18,698 nucleotides of DNA from Solirubrobacterales bacterium (lineage in GTDB: Bacteria > Actinomycetota > Thermoleophilia > Solirubrobacterales > Solirubrobacteraceae): contig JAFAZB010000235.1 in assembly GCA_019240015.1 (NCBI GenBank), positions 1-18,698 of the forward strand, in the 5' to 3' direction. The position numbers and the translations under genes are program-made. Shown here piece after piece: positions 1 through 8,106 of the stretch. A model generated the notes under the pieces. It saw only the letters and a program-made list of their open reading frames with translations. It did no database searches and was not told the DNA's origin. How positions within the stretch are numbered: the first letter of the stretch is position 1; each line of letters opens with the position of its first letter.

Positions 1-1831
<1,831 letters not shown>

Positions 1832-1876
1832 AAAGCCTCTCCTTCTTCGGTCTGGCGTCTCACACCGGCAAGCTCA

Positions 1877-1902
1877 GAGCGCCGGCGCGATCGCCGGCGC
1901 TC
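1877..1902 (-). other. Perfect GC-rich hairpin between satP and acs
   Basis: An 11-bp perfect inverted repeat (GAGCGCCGGCG / CGCCGGCGCTC) with a 4-nt loop lies 72 nt after the satP stop and 45 nt before the acs start. No T-run follows on the minus strand, so it is not a classical intrinsic terminator. It could attenuate read-through from satP, stabilise an mRNA end, or sit in the acs leader. The role is inferred. Confidence 0.45.
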
Positions 1903-1974
1903 GAGCTCACCGCAGGTGCGCGGCGACCTATTCGACTAGTTGTACCCAAACAGATCTACCGCTAGTGATAGCAC

Positions 1975-2655
1975 TCAGCGCGCCATTGGGAACACGGGCA
2001 TCATCACCCGACCGAAGGTCGAGTTGATGACCGCCGCGAACGACGCGTACCAAGCCGCGATCGCGGTCACGATCCCGACGTAACCGCCGAGCTTGATCGT
2101 CCCGTTGGTCACGTTCTTGGTCCCCACCAGCGCGGAGTTACCGATGCCGAGGATGATGAACGTGATCGCCAGCAGCAGGAATACGAGCGCAACCGCACCC
2201 GTCGTCCGCAGCGAAGCGAAGAACATGTATGTGGTGAAGATTCCCCACATCCACAAGTACAGGCCGAGTCCGGCGAACACCTCGGTCGGTGCGTTCTCGG
2301 CGACGGAATGGACGATGAAGTAGAACGAGATCCAGAACGCCCCGTAGGAGCAGAAGGCGACGGCGCCGAACGTGTTGCCAGTCCGGAACTCCCAGATCCC
2401 AGCAATCAGTTGGGCTGCGCCGCCGTAGGCGATCGCCAGTCCCGCGACCATCGGCAACAGACCGCCGCCGGGGATGGCCTTCGTGCCAACCAGCCCGGCA
2501 TTGATCAGGCTGAGCATGAACGTCGTTCCTGCGAACGCGGCGAGGCCAAGCGGTCCCGGGTCCCCAGGGGTCCAGACGCCAGCCGACCGGCCACCGGTGG
2601 GATCGGGCGCAGGCGCGACGTCCGCCTCGCGACCACCCATCCGTGCAGCTTCCAT
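1975..2655 (-). CDS. satP: Acetate/succinate transporter, GPR1/FUN34/YaaH (SatP) family
   Basis: An inner-membrane carrier of about 226 residues, normal for bacterial YaaH/SatP proteins, which take up acetate (and in some cases succinate) with protons. The family signature is clear: GDPGPLGL at residues 31-38 (canonical NPAPLGL), then AYGGAAQLIAGIWEFRTGNT at 76-95 and FGAVAFCSYGAFWISF at 96-111. Six hydrophobic segments lie at roughly 37-58, 65-87, 97-117, 125-147, 152-176 and 190-212. The ATG at 2655 was chosen over an in-frame start at 2721 because GGGAGG precedes it at correct spacing and the extra residues are basic and not family-like. It is followed on the same strand by acs, which supports acetate as substrate. 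The first 30 residues are acidic/Pro-rich and poorly conserved. Substrate specificity is inferred from the family and the neighbour. Confidence 0.92.
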   Translation of the reverse strand: MEAARMGGREADVAPAPDPTGGRSAGVWTPGDPGPLGLAAFAGTTFMLSLINAGLVGTKAIPGGGLLPMVAGLAIAYGGAAQLIAGIWEFRTGNTFGAVAFCSYGAFWISFYFIVHSVAENAPTEVFAGLGLYLWMWGIFTTYMFFASLRTTGAVALVFLLLAITFIILGIGNSALVGTKNVTNGTIKLGGYVGIVTAIAAWYASFAAVINSTFGRVMMPVFPMAR

Positions 2656-2676
2656 CTGTACCTCCCTACTCGATTG

Positions 2677-2688
2677 TTGACGAGTCAA
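2677..2688. promoter_or_regulatory. Short palindrome upstream of satP, possible operator
   Basis: TTGAC-GA-GTCAA is a perfect dyad 21 nt upstream of the satP ATG, next to its ribosome site. It is the right size and place for a repressor site. No regulator gene is adjacent and no clear -10 box could be assigned, so the function is a guess. Confidence 0.3.
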
Positions 2689-3058
2689 GGCAAGCTTCGC
2701 CCGGCGCCGTTGGCGAGACAACCCCTTAACGGCAAGCGGCGCTGATCGGGGTGCGAACGGTGGTGTGCGCAGGACGAACGGCGACCGCCGGGGGACGAAC
2801 GCCGCCGATGCACGCGGCCCCGCATCCCCGGCCCCCGAGCGTGGACGGGGGCCGGGGAGGTCTCGGCCGGGGCGCTACCCGCCGGAGCGCGGGAGGCGAC
2901 GCCGGCGGCAGTGCCGTCAGCGACAGGCGCCAGACGCGGCGGGGTAACGGTGGCGGGGAAGCTTCAGCAACCGAATCGGCACGCGGTGCCCGCTCGTCCA
3001 GCGCGCCCGGACGAATGTCGGATGGGCGGACCGGCCGCCTGCCCGGCCTCGCGCAGCT
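2689..3058. other. Non-coding stretch between satP and the Lys-Arg-tailed membrane protein
   Basis: About 400 bases of very GC-rich sequence lie between the satP start and the stop of the next minus-strand gene. Open frames crossing it have no start signal, no recognisable protein motif and low-complexity Arg/Pro/Gly content. It contains the strong hairpin at 2825-2858 and presumably the satP promoter, which I could not place. A short GGCAC-GCG-GTGCC hairpin lies near 2980. I looked for riboswitch cores (TPP, cobalamin, glycine) and saw none. Confidence 0.5.
2825..2858 (-). terminator. 13-bp perfect hairpin downstream of the membrane protein gene
   Basis: TCCCCGGCCCCCG pairs perfectly with CGGGGGCCGGGGA around an 8-nt loop. 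It lies 200 nt beyond the stop at 3059 and 170 nt before the satP ATG. It has no T-run on either side. The most economical reading is a U-tract-less terminator that separates the two minus-strand units; this is inference. Confidence 0.4.
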
Positions 3059-3916
3059 CTACCGCTTGCGCTTGCGCTTGCGCTTCGGCGCGCCGGCGCG
3101 GCTCCGCGCCGGCGTCGGGGCGGGGCCGCCCACGGCCTCGGGCGCCGGCGTGGCGGTCGGCTTCGCGCGGCCGGCGGCGGCTCCCACTCGCCGGGCGCGC
3201 AGCTCCTGGCCCGAGGCCCAGGGCTCCGCCCGGCCGCTTCGCCATGCCGGCGGGACCCCGGTCGGCCATCGGCCCGAGAACAGGTACCCGAGCGCGACCA
3301 GCCAGTAGCCCTGCACGACCGGCACCTGGGTGATCTGAAACAGCACCAGTACGCCCGCGAAGATCCCCAGGTAGCCCATGAAGCGGGTCAGCAGGCCAAC
3401 CCGCATCGCGCCCAGCGAGACCAGCACGAACGCGACCGCCAGCGCCAGCGCCGCCGCCTGACCGAGGAGCTGAAGCGCCAGCAGTTCGCCCGAGTTGGTC
3501 AGGTGGTTGGCCTGGTCGTAGGTCTGCGCGCCCTGCGTCACGAACTGGTGCACCTTGACCGCGATCACGACCGAATACGCGATCCCGGTGATCGCCGCGA
3601 GCGCTCCGCCTCCGATCGCGATCCACTTGATGTACTGGTTCAGCTGCTGGTTGCGGGCGCGCGTGGCGGCGAACAGGTAGGTCAGCGTCGCGGCGATCGC
3701 CAGCGAGGCGAGTGCGTTGATCACGGCAGCGATCTGGTCGAGCGGCACGCGCTTGTTGGCGGTGATCAGATCGACCGTCAGCTCGTCGACCTTGGTGTGC
3801 GGGCCGGTCAGCTGCATCGCCGACGCGGCGACCAGCAGCACGCCGGCCAGCACCGCGATCACGGCCTGGCGCAGGCGAACGCGAGCCTCGTAGGCGAGTC
3901 GATCCTGGGCGCTCAT
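3059..3916 (-). CDS. Multi-pass membrane protein with Lys-Arg repeat tail, function unknown
   Basis: I do not recognise a characterised family. The 285-residue protein has a short basic N-terminus and hydrophobic segments at about 17-35, 62-84, 97-121, 145-170 and 178-213, so five or six membrane spans. A long Ala/Pro/Arg-rich cytoplasmic-looking tail follows from about 220 and ends PKRKRKRKR. The loop at 36-60 is polar (GPHTKVDELTVDL) and probably faces the other side of the membrane from the tail. The tail is encoded by a six-base microsatellite (3062-3085 on the plus strand), so its length could vary between strains. The ATG at 3916 has no strong ribosome site but has a TAGCAT -10-like box 10 nt upstream, suggesting a very short leader. 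It is transcribed divergently from the methyltransferase. A basic tail could bind nucleic acid or phospholipid; that is speculation. Confidence 0.8.
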   Translation of the reverse strand: MSAQDRLAYEARVRLRQAVIAVLAGVLLVAASAMQLTGPHTKVDELTVDLITANKRVPLDQIAAVINALASLAIAATLTYLFAATRARNQQLNQYIKWIAIGGGALAAITGIAYSVVIAVKVHQFVTQGAQTYDQANHLTNSGELLALQLLGQAAALALAVAFVLVSLGAMRVGLLTRFMGYLGIFAGVLVLFQITQVPVVQGYWLVALGYLFSGRWPTGVPPAWRSGRAEPWASGQELRARRVGAAAGRAKPTATPAPEAVGGPAPTPARSRAGAPKRKRKRKR

Positions 3917-3926
3917 GCGGCCGCCT

Positions 3927-3932
3927 ATGCTA
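3927..3932 (-). promoter_or_regulatory. -10-like box for the membrane protein gene
   Basis: TAGCAT on the minus strand ends 10 nt before the ATG at 3916, placing the transcript start about 2-4 nt before or at the start codon. There is no recognisable -35. It overlaps the divergent promoter region of the methyltransferase gene. Confidence 0.35.
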
Positions 3933-3960
3933 GCCCCGCGCTGCGGCCTGCGCCCGGCCC

Positions 3961-3966
3961 TACACT
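3961..3966 (+). promoter_or_regulatory. -10 box for a leaderless methyltransferase transcript
   Basis: TACACT is followed by exactly 7 nt and then the GTG at 3974, with no Shine-Dalgarno between. This places transcription start at or next to the G of GTG. The same arrangement occurs at 4938 and 7014. Confidence 0.45.
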
Positions 3967-3973
3967 CGCGCCG

Positions 3974-4915
3974 GTGCCACCCCAGTCGGCCGACGCAGTG
4001 TGCCCTGCTTGTGGCGCCGGACTGGTGGCCTGGCTGTCGGTTCGCGCCTCAGAGCCGGCGCTCGGCGACACCCGGTACCAGCTGCTGCGCTGCCTCGCGT
4101 GTGGCACGGCCCGCACCAGCGCCGGGGCCTTGCCGGGTCTGCACGACTCCGGCGCCTACCAACCCCGTGCACCCCGGCTCCACCGCGCCGCACGGCCGGT
4201 GCTGGCGGCATTCGACCAGCGGCGGCTGCGGCTGCTGCGCGCGCTGGTGCCCCCGCCGGCCCGGTTGCTGGACGCAGGCGCGGGGCGGGGGCGATTCGTC
4301 GCCGCCGCCGGCGCTGCGGGCTACGACGCATTCGGGATCGACCCGTCGGGCCGAGCAGCCGGCGAGCGCAGCGGCGGCCCGTTGCGGCGCGTGACGATCG
4401 CGCAGGCGGAAATCGCCCCCCGCTCACTCGACGCGGTGACGCTGTGGCACGTGCTGGAGCATCTCGAGCAGCCCGGCGAGGCCCTGGCTCGGATCGCCGG
4501 CTGGCTGCGCCCAGGCGGAGGGCTGCTGGTGGCGGTGCCCAACCTCGAGAGCCTCCAGGCGCGCGTGGCCGGGGAGCGCTGGTACCACTTCGACGTCCCC
4601 CGCCACCGCGTGCACTTCACCCCGGCTGGGCTCCACCGGCTGCTCGCGGGGCGAGGGTTCGAGGTCGTTGCCACCCACCACGTGCTGCTCGAGCACAACC
4701 CCTACGGGATGTGGCAGTCCCTGGTCAATCCGCTGACCGCCCGTCCCTCGTACCTCTACAACCTGCTGAAGCGAAACGCGCCGTTGCGCTCGATCGACCT
4801 GCCGGTCTCGCTGCTGGCGCTGGCGCTGGCCCCGGCGGCCGCGGCGGCGGAGCTGATCGCGGGGCTGACGAGCCGCGGCGGGACGATCGCCGTCAGCGCC
4901 CGGCGGCGGCGCTGA
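3974..4915 (+). CDS. Class I SAM-dependent methyltransferase with N-terminal zinc ribbon
   Basis: A 313-residue enzyme. The N-terminus has two CPxC-type knuckles (CPACG at 10-14, CLACG at 40-44) that would bind one zinc. The Rossmann methyltransferase domain follows: motif I LLDAGAGRGRF at 98-108, an acidic residue ending strand 2 in GIDPSG at 121-126, and WHVLEHLEQP at 158-167 with LRPGG at 178-182. Then comes DVPRHRVHFTPAGL at 207-220, typical of the Methyltransf_23-like group. The last 40 residues include a hydrophobic Ala/Leu helix (about 277-297), so the enzyme may be membrane-associated. GTG at 3974 was chosen because it precedes the zinc ribbon and has a -10 box 7 nt upstream; upstream in-frame sequence runs antisense through the neighbouring gene. 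The substrate is unknown; related enzymes modify quinones, sugars or lipids. Confidence 0.87.
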   Translation: MPPQSADAVCPACGAGLVAWLSVRASEPALGDTRYQLLRCLACGTARTSAGALPGLHDSGAYQPRAPRLHRAARPVLAAFDQRRLRLLRALVPPPARLLDAGAGRGRFVAAAGAAGYDAFGIDPSGRAAGERSGGPLRRVTIAQAEIAPRSLDAVTLWHVLEHLEQPGEALARIAGWLRPGGGLLVAVPNLESLQARVAGERWYHFDVPRHRVHFTPAGLHRLLAGRGFEVVATHHVLLEHNPYGMWQSLVNPLTARPSYLYNLLKRNAPLRSIDLPVSLLALALAPAAAAAELIAGLTSRGGTIAVSARRRR

Positions 4916-4937
4916 GGGCGGCGATCCACATCGGGGC

Positions 4938-4943
4938 TACCAT
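4938..4943 (+). promoter_or_regulatory. -10 box for the 90-residue protein gene
   Basis: TACCAT is followed by 7 nt and the ATG at 4951, with no ribosome site, again implying a leaderless transcript. It sits in the 35-nt gap after the methyltransferase stop, so this small gene probably has its own promoter. Confidence 0.42.
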
Positions 4944-4950
4944 TGTCGGT

Positions 4951-5223
4951 ATGGAAGGAAGCGGCTTCGGCGGCCTGTTCGGCGATCCAGACGAACTCCA
5001 GCGCAGACTGGGGGAGTTTGCCGAGCAGATGCAGGGCGCCCAGCGCCTCGCGTGGGCCGACAACGCGATCAAGCTGGCGGTCGATCTGACGGTCGCGGCG
5101 ATCAACCGCGCCAATATCCAAGGGACCACCGAGCAGCAGGCAGAGCAGCTCCGTGGGGTGATGGCTGTGATCTTCCCGGAGGCGGTCACACTCGTCCGCG
5201 AAGCCCGCGAAGGGCTTCAGTAG
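4951..5223 (+). CDS. Small helical protein, function unknown
   Basis: A 90-residue protein. A Gly/Phe-rich start (GFGGLFGDPDELQ) leads into what look like three amphipathic helices (about 14-32, 36-54, 60-88) rich in Gln, Glu and Ala. There are no Cys, no signal peptide and no membrane segment. The pattern suggests a small cytosolic protein that self-associates or binds a partner, but no family comes to mind. The ATG was chosen for the -10 box at 4938 and because upstream in-frame sequence belongs to another frame of the methyltransferase gene. It ends in TAG and converges with bcp across a 15-nt gap. Confidence 0.7.
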   Translation: MEGSGFGGLFGDPDELQRRLGEFAEQMQGAQRLAWADNAIKLAVDLTVAAINRANIQGTTEQQAEQLRGVMAVIFPEAVTLVREAREGLQ

Positions 5224-5238
5224 CCCGCCCGGGCGCCA

Positions 5239-5727
5239 CTAACTCCTAGCCGCCTCGGCGCCTCCGAGCCGCTCCAGGGCGTCCAGCACCAGCGAGTCGT
5301 GCGCTTCTGGCTTGACCGAGCGGAACACGTCCCGGATCACGCCGTCGGGCGCGATCACGAACGTCGTCCGCTCGTTGCCCATGTACTCGCGGCCATCGCG
5401 CTCCTTGCGCACCCACACCCCGTAGGCCTCGGCCACGGCGTGGTCGGAGTCCGCGAGCAGCGGGAAGCCCAGGCCGTACTTGTGGTCGAACGCGGATGTG
5501 TCCTTGACGACGTCGGGTGAGACCCCCAGCACGACTGCGTCGGCGTGCTCGTAGTCCGCGCGGTGGTCGCGTACGCCGCAGGCCTGGGTCGTGCAGCCGG
5601 GGGTGTCGGCCTTGGGATAGAAGTAGAGCACGACCGTCTTGCCACGTAGTGACGACAGCGAGACCGGGGCTCCGTGCTGGTCGGAGAGGGTGAAGTCGGG
5701 GGCCTGATCGCCCGGCGCGAGTGCCAT
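5239..5727 (-). CDS. bcp: Thiol peroxidase, Bcp/PrxQ-type peroxiredoxin
   Basis: A cytosolic peroxiredoxin that reduces hydrogen peroxide and organic hydroperoxides with thioredoxin as reductant. Its 162 residues are the normal length. The active site reads YPKADTPGCTTQAC at 37-50: Cys45 is the peroxidatic cysteine and Cys50 the resolving cysteine of the intramolecular disulfide typical of PrxQ. The start GDQAPDFTLSDQHG and the FPLLAD and RTTFVI blocks are also typical. It starts 6 nt after the fpg stop with no clear ribosome site, so its translation is probably coupled to the upstream glycosylase gene. Pairing a peroxidase with an oxidised-base glycosylase makes physiological sense. Confidence 0.95.
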   Translation of the reverse strand: MALAPGDQAPDFTLSDQHGAPVSLSSLRGKTVVLYFYPKADTPGCTTQACGVRDHRADYEHADAVVLGVSPDVVKDTSAFDHKYGLGFPLLADSDHAVAEAYGVWVRKERDGREYMGNERTTFVIAPDGVIRDVFRSVKPEAHDSLVLDALERLGGAEAARS

Positions 5728-5733
5728 CAGGCG

Positions 5734-6579
5734 TTATTTCAGCAGACGGGAGAGTCGGCGGTCCTTCAGCAGCTTGCCCTCGGTCTGGCAGGTCGGGCAG
5801 TAGCACATCACGTAGTCCTCGTAGAACACGGCCTCGATGCGGTCACCGCAGCGCGGGCACGGCTGTCCGTTGCGGCGATGAACCTTCAGCGGCATCGGCA
5901 GCTTGTCGGGAATCGGGAGCGTGATCTGCTCCTCGTAGTGCGCGAGCGCGTCGCCCAGCCTGCCGACGACCGCCTCGCGGAGCCGATCCGCCTCGTCGGG
6001 CTCGAGCTCGGCGCCGCGCTTGAACGGCGACAGCTTCGCGGCGTGGAGGATCTCGTCGACCCACGAGCGACCGATGCCGGCGATCACGTGTTGGTCGCGC
6101 AGCAGGCCATGCAGCGGACGCGGCGCATCGAGCAGCTCTGCCAGCGGCGGCGGATCGGGCCATGCCTCTGGGCCCTGCGCGGCGAGCGTCTCTTCGCCTT
6201 CCAGCTCCGGTGAGCGCAGCAGCTTGACCCACGCGGCCTGCCTGGTGCCGAACTCCCGTAGGCGCAGCTCGCGTCCGTCATCCAGCCGCAACAGCAGTCG
6301 TGAGGTGCGGTCACGGAGCGACGCGCGCGCGTCGAACAGTTGCAGCCGTCCCGCCGACATCAGGTGGATCAGGAGCGCCAGCTGCCCCTCGAGCGCGACC
6401 ACGAACAGCTTGCCCCGGCGCGACACGCCCTCAATCCGGCGCCCCTCCAGCGCGCTCAGCGGTGGATCGTAGCTGCGCATCGCGTTGACCCCGGGCGCGA
6501 GCGCCGACTGCACGCGCGCGCCGGCCAGCGCTCGATCGAGCAGGCGGGCGCTGATCTCAACCTCTGGAAGCTCGGGCAT
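5734..6579 (-). CDS. Fpg/Nei-family DNA glycosylase/AP lyase, divergent subgroup
   Basis: A base-excision repair enzyme of 281 residues that would remove oxidised bases and nick the DNA. The N-terminal catalytic MPELPEVE is intact: Pro2 is the Schiff-base nucleophile and Glu3 the acid. The conserved Lys57 (RRGK) is present. The helix-two-turn-helix is at about 162-190 (HVIAGIGRSWVDEIL), and a C-terminal zinc finger has Cys pairs at 241/244 and 261/264 with 16 residues between. Two residues that contact the lesion phosphate in E. coli Fpg are changed. The Asn of the GIGN motif is Arg171, and the finger Arg (five residues before the third Cys) is Tyr256. An extra Cys lies at 259. Substrate may therefore differ from 8-oxoguanine. 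It starts at ATG 6579 behind a TACGCT box and is co-directional with bcp. Confidence 0.92.
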   Translation of the reverse strand: MPELPEVEISARLLDRALAGARVQSALAPGVNAMRSYDPPLSALEGRRIEGVSRRGKLFVVALEGQLALLIHLMSAGRLQLFDARASLRDRTSRLLLRLDDGRELRLREFGTRQAAWVKLLRSPELEGEETLAAQGPEAWPDPPPLAELLDAPRPLHGLLRDQHVIAGIGRSWVDEILHAAKLSPFKRGAELEPDEADRLREAVVGRLGDALAHYEEQITLPIPDKLPMPLKVHRRNGQPCPRCGDRIEAVFYEDYVMCYCPTCQTEGKLLKDRRLSRLLK

Positions 6580-6590
6580 CGCTGATCACG

Positions 6591-6596
6591 AGCGTA
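6591..6596 (-). promoter_or_regulatory. -10 box for the glycosylase-bcp unit
   Basis: TACGCT on the minus strand ends 11 nt before the glycosylase ATG, giving a leader of only a few bases. There is no ribosome site in between. Confidence 0.38.
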
Positions 6597-6606
6597 CTTG
6601 GCGTCG

Positions 6607-6618
6607 TTTGCGCGCAAA
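6607..6618. promoter_or_regulatory. Perfect palindrome over the -35 region of the glycosylase promoter
   Basis: TTTGCGCGCAAA is a perfect 12-bp palindrome. It starts 11 nt upstream of the -10 box at 6591-6596 and covers the expected -35 position, a typical place for a repressor or activator. The regulator is unknown. Confidence 0.38.
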
Positions 6619-6651
6619 ATCCGTGTCGCAATTGTTCGAGTCCGTTCAGGA

Positions 6652-6663
6652 CCGCTTTAGCGG
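6652..6663. promoter_or_regulatory. Dyad CCGCT-TT-AGCGG upstream of the small plus-strand gene
   Basis: A perfect 5-bp dyad with a 2-nt centre lies 20 nt before the ATG at 6684. It could be an operator or, too tight for a hairpin loop, part of a protein site. No function is assigned. Confidence 0.28.
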
Positions 6664-6683
6664 GGGCACCAGACTCGGAGATC

Positions 6684-6977
6684 ATGAGTGATCTACTTGC
6701 AATCGTGGGGCCGGAGGACGGCGAGGCGGATCTGATCGAGCAGATCGCCAGCTGCAGGCCGCACCGGGTGACGGTGCTTGTCGATGGAGGCGATCGCGAC
6801 TGGGCGTTTGACGAATCGGGCACGGGACGGGCGCGACGCGACCGCCTGGCCGCGCTGCTGCACTCGATCGAGCGTCGAACCGGTGCGGTCGTCGTGGGGC
6901 TGGCCGGCGATCCCGAGCAGCTGCACGGGTGGCGGTTCGATCGAGTGATCGGCAGCCGCATGCCGCTCCCCGTCTGA
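6684..6977 (+). CDS. Small alpha/beta protein, function unknown
   Basis: A 97-residue protein. It begins with a hydrophobic strand (LLAIVGPEDG), a helix (EADLIEQIASC) and a second strand (RVTVLVDGG). It ends with strand-like AVVVGLAG and RVIGSRMP. This order resembles a minimal Rossmann-like or universal-stress-protein-like fold, although the USP ATP-binding signature is not complete. I do not claim a family. GGAG lies 3 nt before the ATG, close but usable. The long frame on the opposite strand across this gene is an antisense shadow. Confidence 0.6.
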   Translation: MSDLLAIVGPEDGEADLIEQIASCRPHRVTVLVDGGDRDWAFDESGTGRARRDRLAALLHSIERRTGAVVVGLAGDPEQLHGWRFDRVIGSRMPLPV

Positions 6978-7013
6978 GACCAATCGACGGGACGATGCGG
7001 GCGTCCCCACCGT

Positions 7014-7019
7014 TACGCT
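7014..7019 (+). promoter_or_regulatory. -10 box for the leaderless kinase-HAD-lipoprotein unit
   Basis: TACGCT is followed by 7 nt and the GTG at 7027; no ribosome site intervenes. Spacing is identical to that at 3961 and 4938. Confidence 0.43.
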
Positions 7020-7026
7020 GCCCGCC

Positions 7027-8106
7027 GTGAGCGCGATCCTCGCTTCCGACGACGTCGTCCGTACCGCCGCAGACCGTAAGACCAACAGCCGGGAGCCGCT
7101 GCTGGTGATCGAGCCGCTGATCGAGTTCCTGGCTGCCAGCGGCCTCGAGGCCCGCGCGACGCTGGGCGCCAGGGCGATCGGGGAAGGGCATTCGAACGCC
7201 ACTTTCGAGCTCTCCACGGGCGTCGTGCTGCGGCGGCCACCGCGCGGCCCGCTGCCGCCCAGCGCGCACGACGTACTGCGTGAAGCGCGGCTGCTGAAGG
7301 CGCTCGAGCCGACGCCCGTCCGCACCCCCAAGGTGCTGGCGGTGTGCGAACACCCGGAGGTGATCGGCGCCCCCTTCTACGTGATGGAGCGGGTCGAGGG
7401 GGAGGTGATCACCAGCGCGATACCTGCGCCGCTCGATACCCCCGCGCAGCGCGCTCGGGTCGCCGCTCAGCTGGTGCAAGCGCTGGTCGAGCTGCACGAC
7501 GTCGACTGGCGCTCGATCGGGCTGGAGGGATTTGGCAAGCCGACCGGCTATCTCGAGCGCCAGCTGCGCCGCTTCGGCGGACTCTGGGAGCACAACCGCA
7601 CCCGCGAGCTGGCCGAGGTCGAGCAGGTGGGGTCGTGGCTGCGAGCCAACCTGCCGCAGTCCCCGCCGGCGACGCTCGTGCACGGTGACTACCGGCTCGG
7701 CAACCTGATGTTCGCAAGCCGGGGCCCCGCCCGCCTGGTGGCGATCTTCGACTGGGAGATGGCGACGATCGGCGATCCCTTCGCGGACCTCGGCTATCTG
7801 CTGACCCACTGGGTCCAAGCCGACGACCAATCGCTGGGGAAGCTCAGCCCGCCGAGGGTCACCGCGCTGCCGGGATTTCCCACTCGCGCCGAGCTCGTCG
7901 AGCACTACGAGCAGCGCTCGGGACGCTCGATGCGCTCGCTCTCCTGGTACTACACGCTGGCCCTCTGGAAGGCGGTGGTGTTCATGGAGGGCAACTACAA
8001 GCGAGCGCTCGAGGGCTCAACCGACGACCCGTATCTGAAGTCGTTCGGCGCCGGCGTCGTGGAGCTCGCGCGGCGGGCGCTCGCGGTCTCGGAGCATGGC
8101 CTCTAG
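7027..8106 (+). CDS. Phosphotransferase family protein (APH/ACAD10-11-like kinase)
   Basis: A 359-residue protein of the aminoglycoside-phosphotransferase/choline-kinase fold. The nucleotide loop IGEGHSNATFEL is at 51-62, the hinge region FYVMERVEG at 117-125, the catalytic loop HGDYRLGN at 219-226 (Asp221 base, Asn226 metal), and the metal-binding IFDWEMATIGDP at 240-251. This variant, with IFDWE and DPFADLGYLL, is the group related to the kinase domains of human ACAD10/ACAD11 and bacterial LvaA. Those phosphorylate hydroxyacyl-CoAs, so a hydroxyacyl-CoA substrate is more likely than an antibiotic. The GTG start was chosen for the -10 box 7 nt upstream; the first 25 residues look like an extra, poorly conserved extension. 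It overlaps the HAD gene by 11 nt. No acyl-CoA dehydrogenase is in the window, so the pathway is inferred. Confidence 0.88.
   Translation: MSAILASDDVVRTAADRKTNSREPLLVIEPLIEFLAASGLEARATLGARAIGEGHSNATFELSTGVVLRRPPRGPLPPSAHDVLREARLLKALEPTPVRTPKVLAVCEHPEVIGAPFYVMERVEGEVITSAIPAPLDTPAQRARVAAQLVQALVELHDVDWRSIGLEGFGKPTGYLERQLRRFGGLWEHNRTRELAEVEQVGSWLRANLPQSPPATLVHGDYRLGNLMFASRGPARLVAIFDWEMATIGDPFADLGYLLTHWVQADDQSLGKLSPPRVTALPGFPTRAELVEHYEQRSGRSMRSLSWYYTLALWKAVVFMEGNYKRALEGSTDDPYLKSFGAGVVELARRALAVSEHGL

Noticed and set aside
2900..3058. A possible riboswitch in the GC-rich segment with GGTGCC-like pieces
   Set aside because: No conserved core for cobalamin, TPP or glycine could be matched, and the downstream direction fits no metabolic gene.
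2751..3333. Open plus-strand frames in the non-coding region before the membrane protein
   Set aside because: No ribosome site, low-complexity Arg/Pro/Gly composition, and they run antisense into a real gene.
6682..7905. A 407-codon minus-strand open frame across the small gene and the kinase
   Set aside because: The plus-strand kinase has full catalytic motifs; the antisense frame has none and arises from GC-rich codon bias.
7027..8106. Calling the APH-fold gene an aminoglycoside resistance gene
   Set aside because: Its IFDWE and DPFADLGYLL pattern and HAD neighbour fit the ACAD10/11-like group better than antibiotic kinases.
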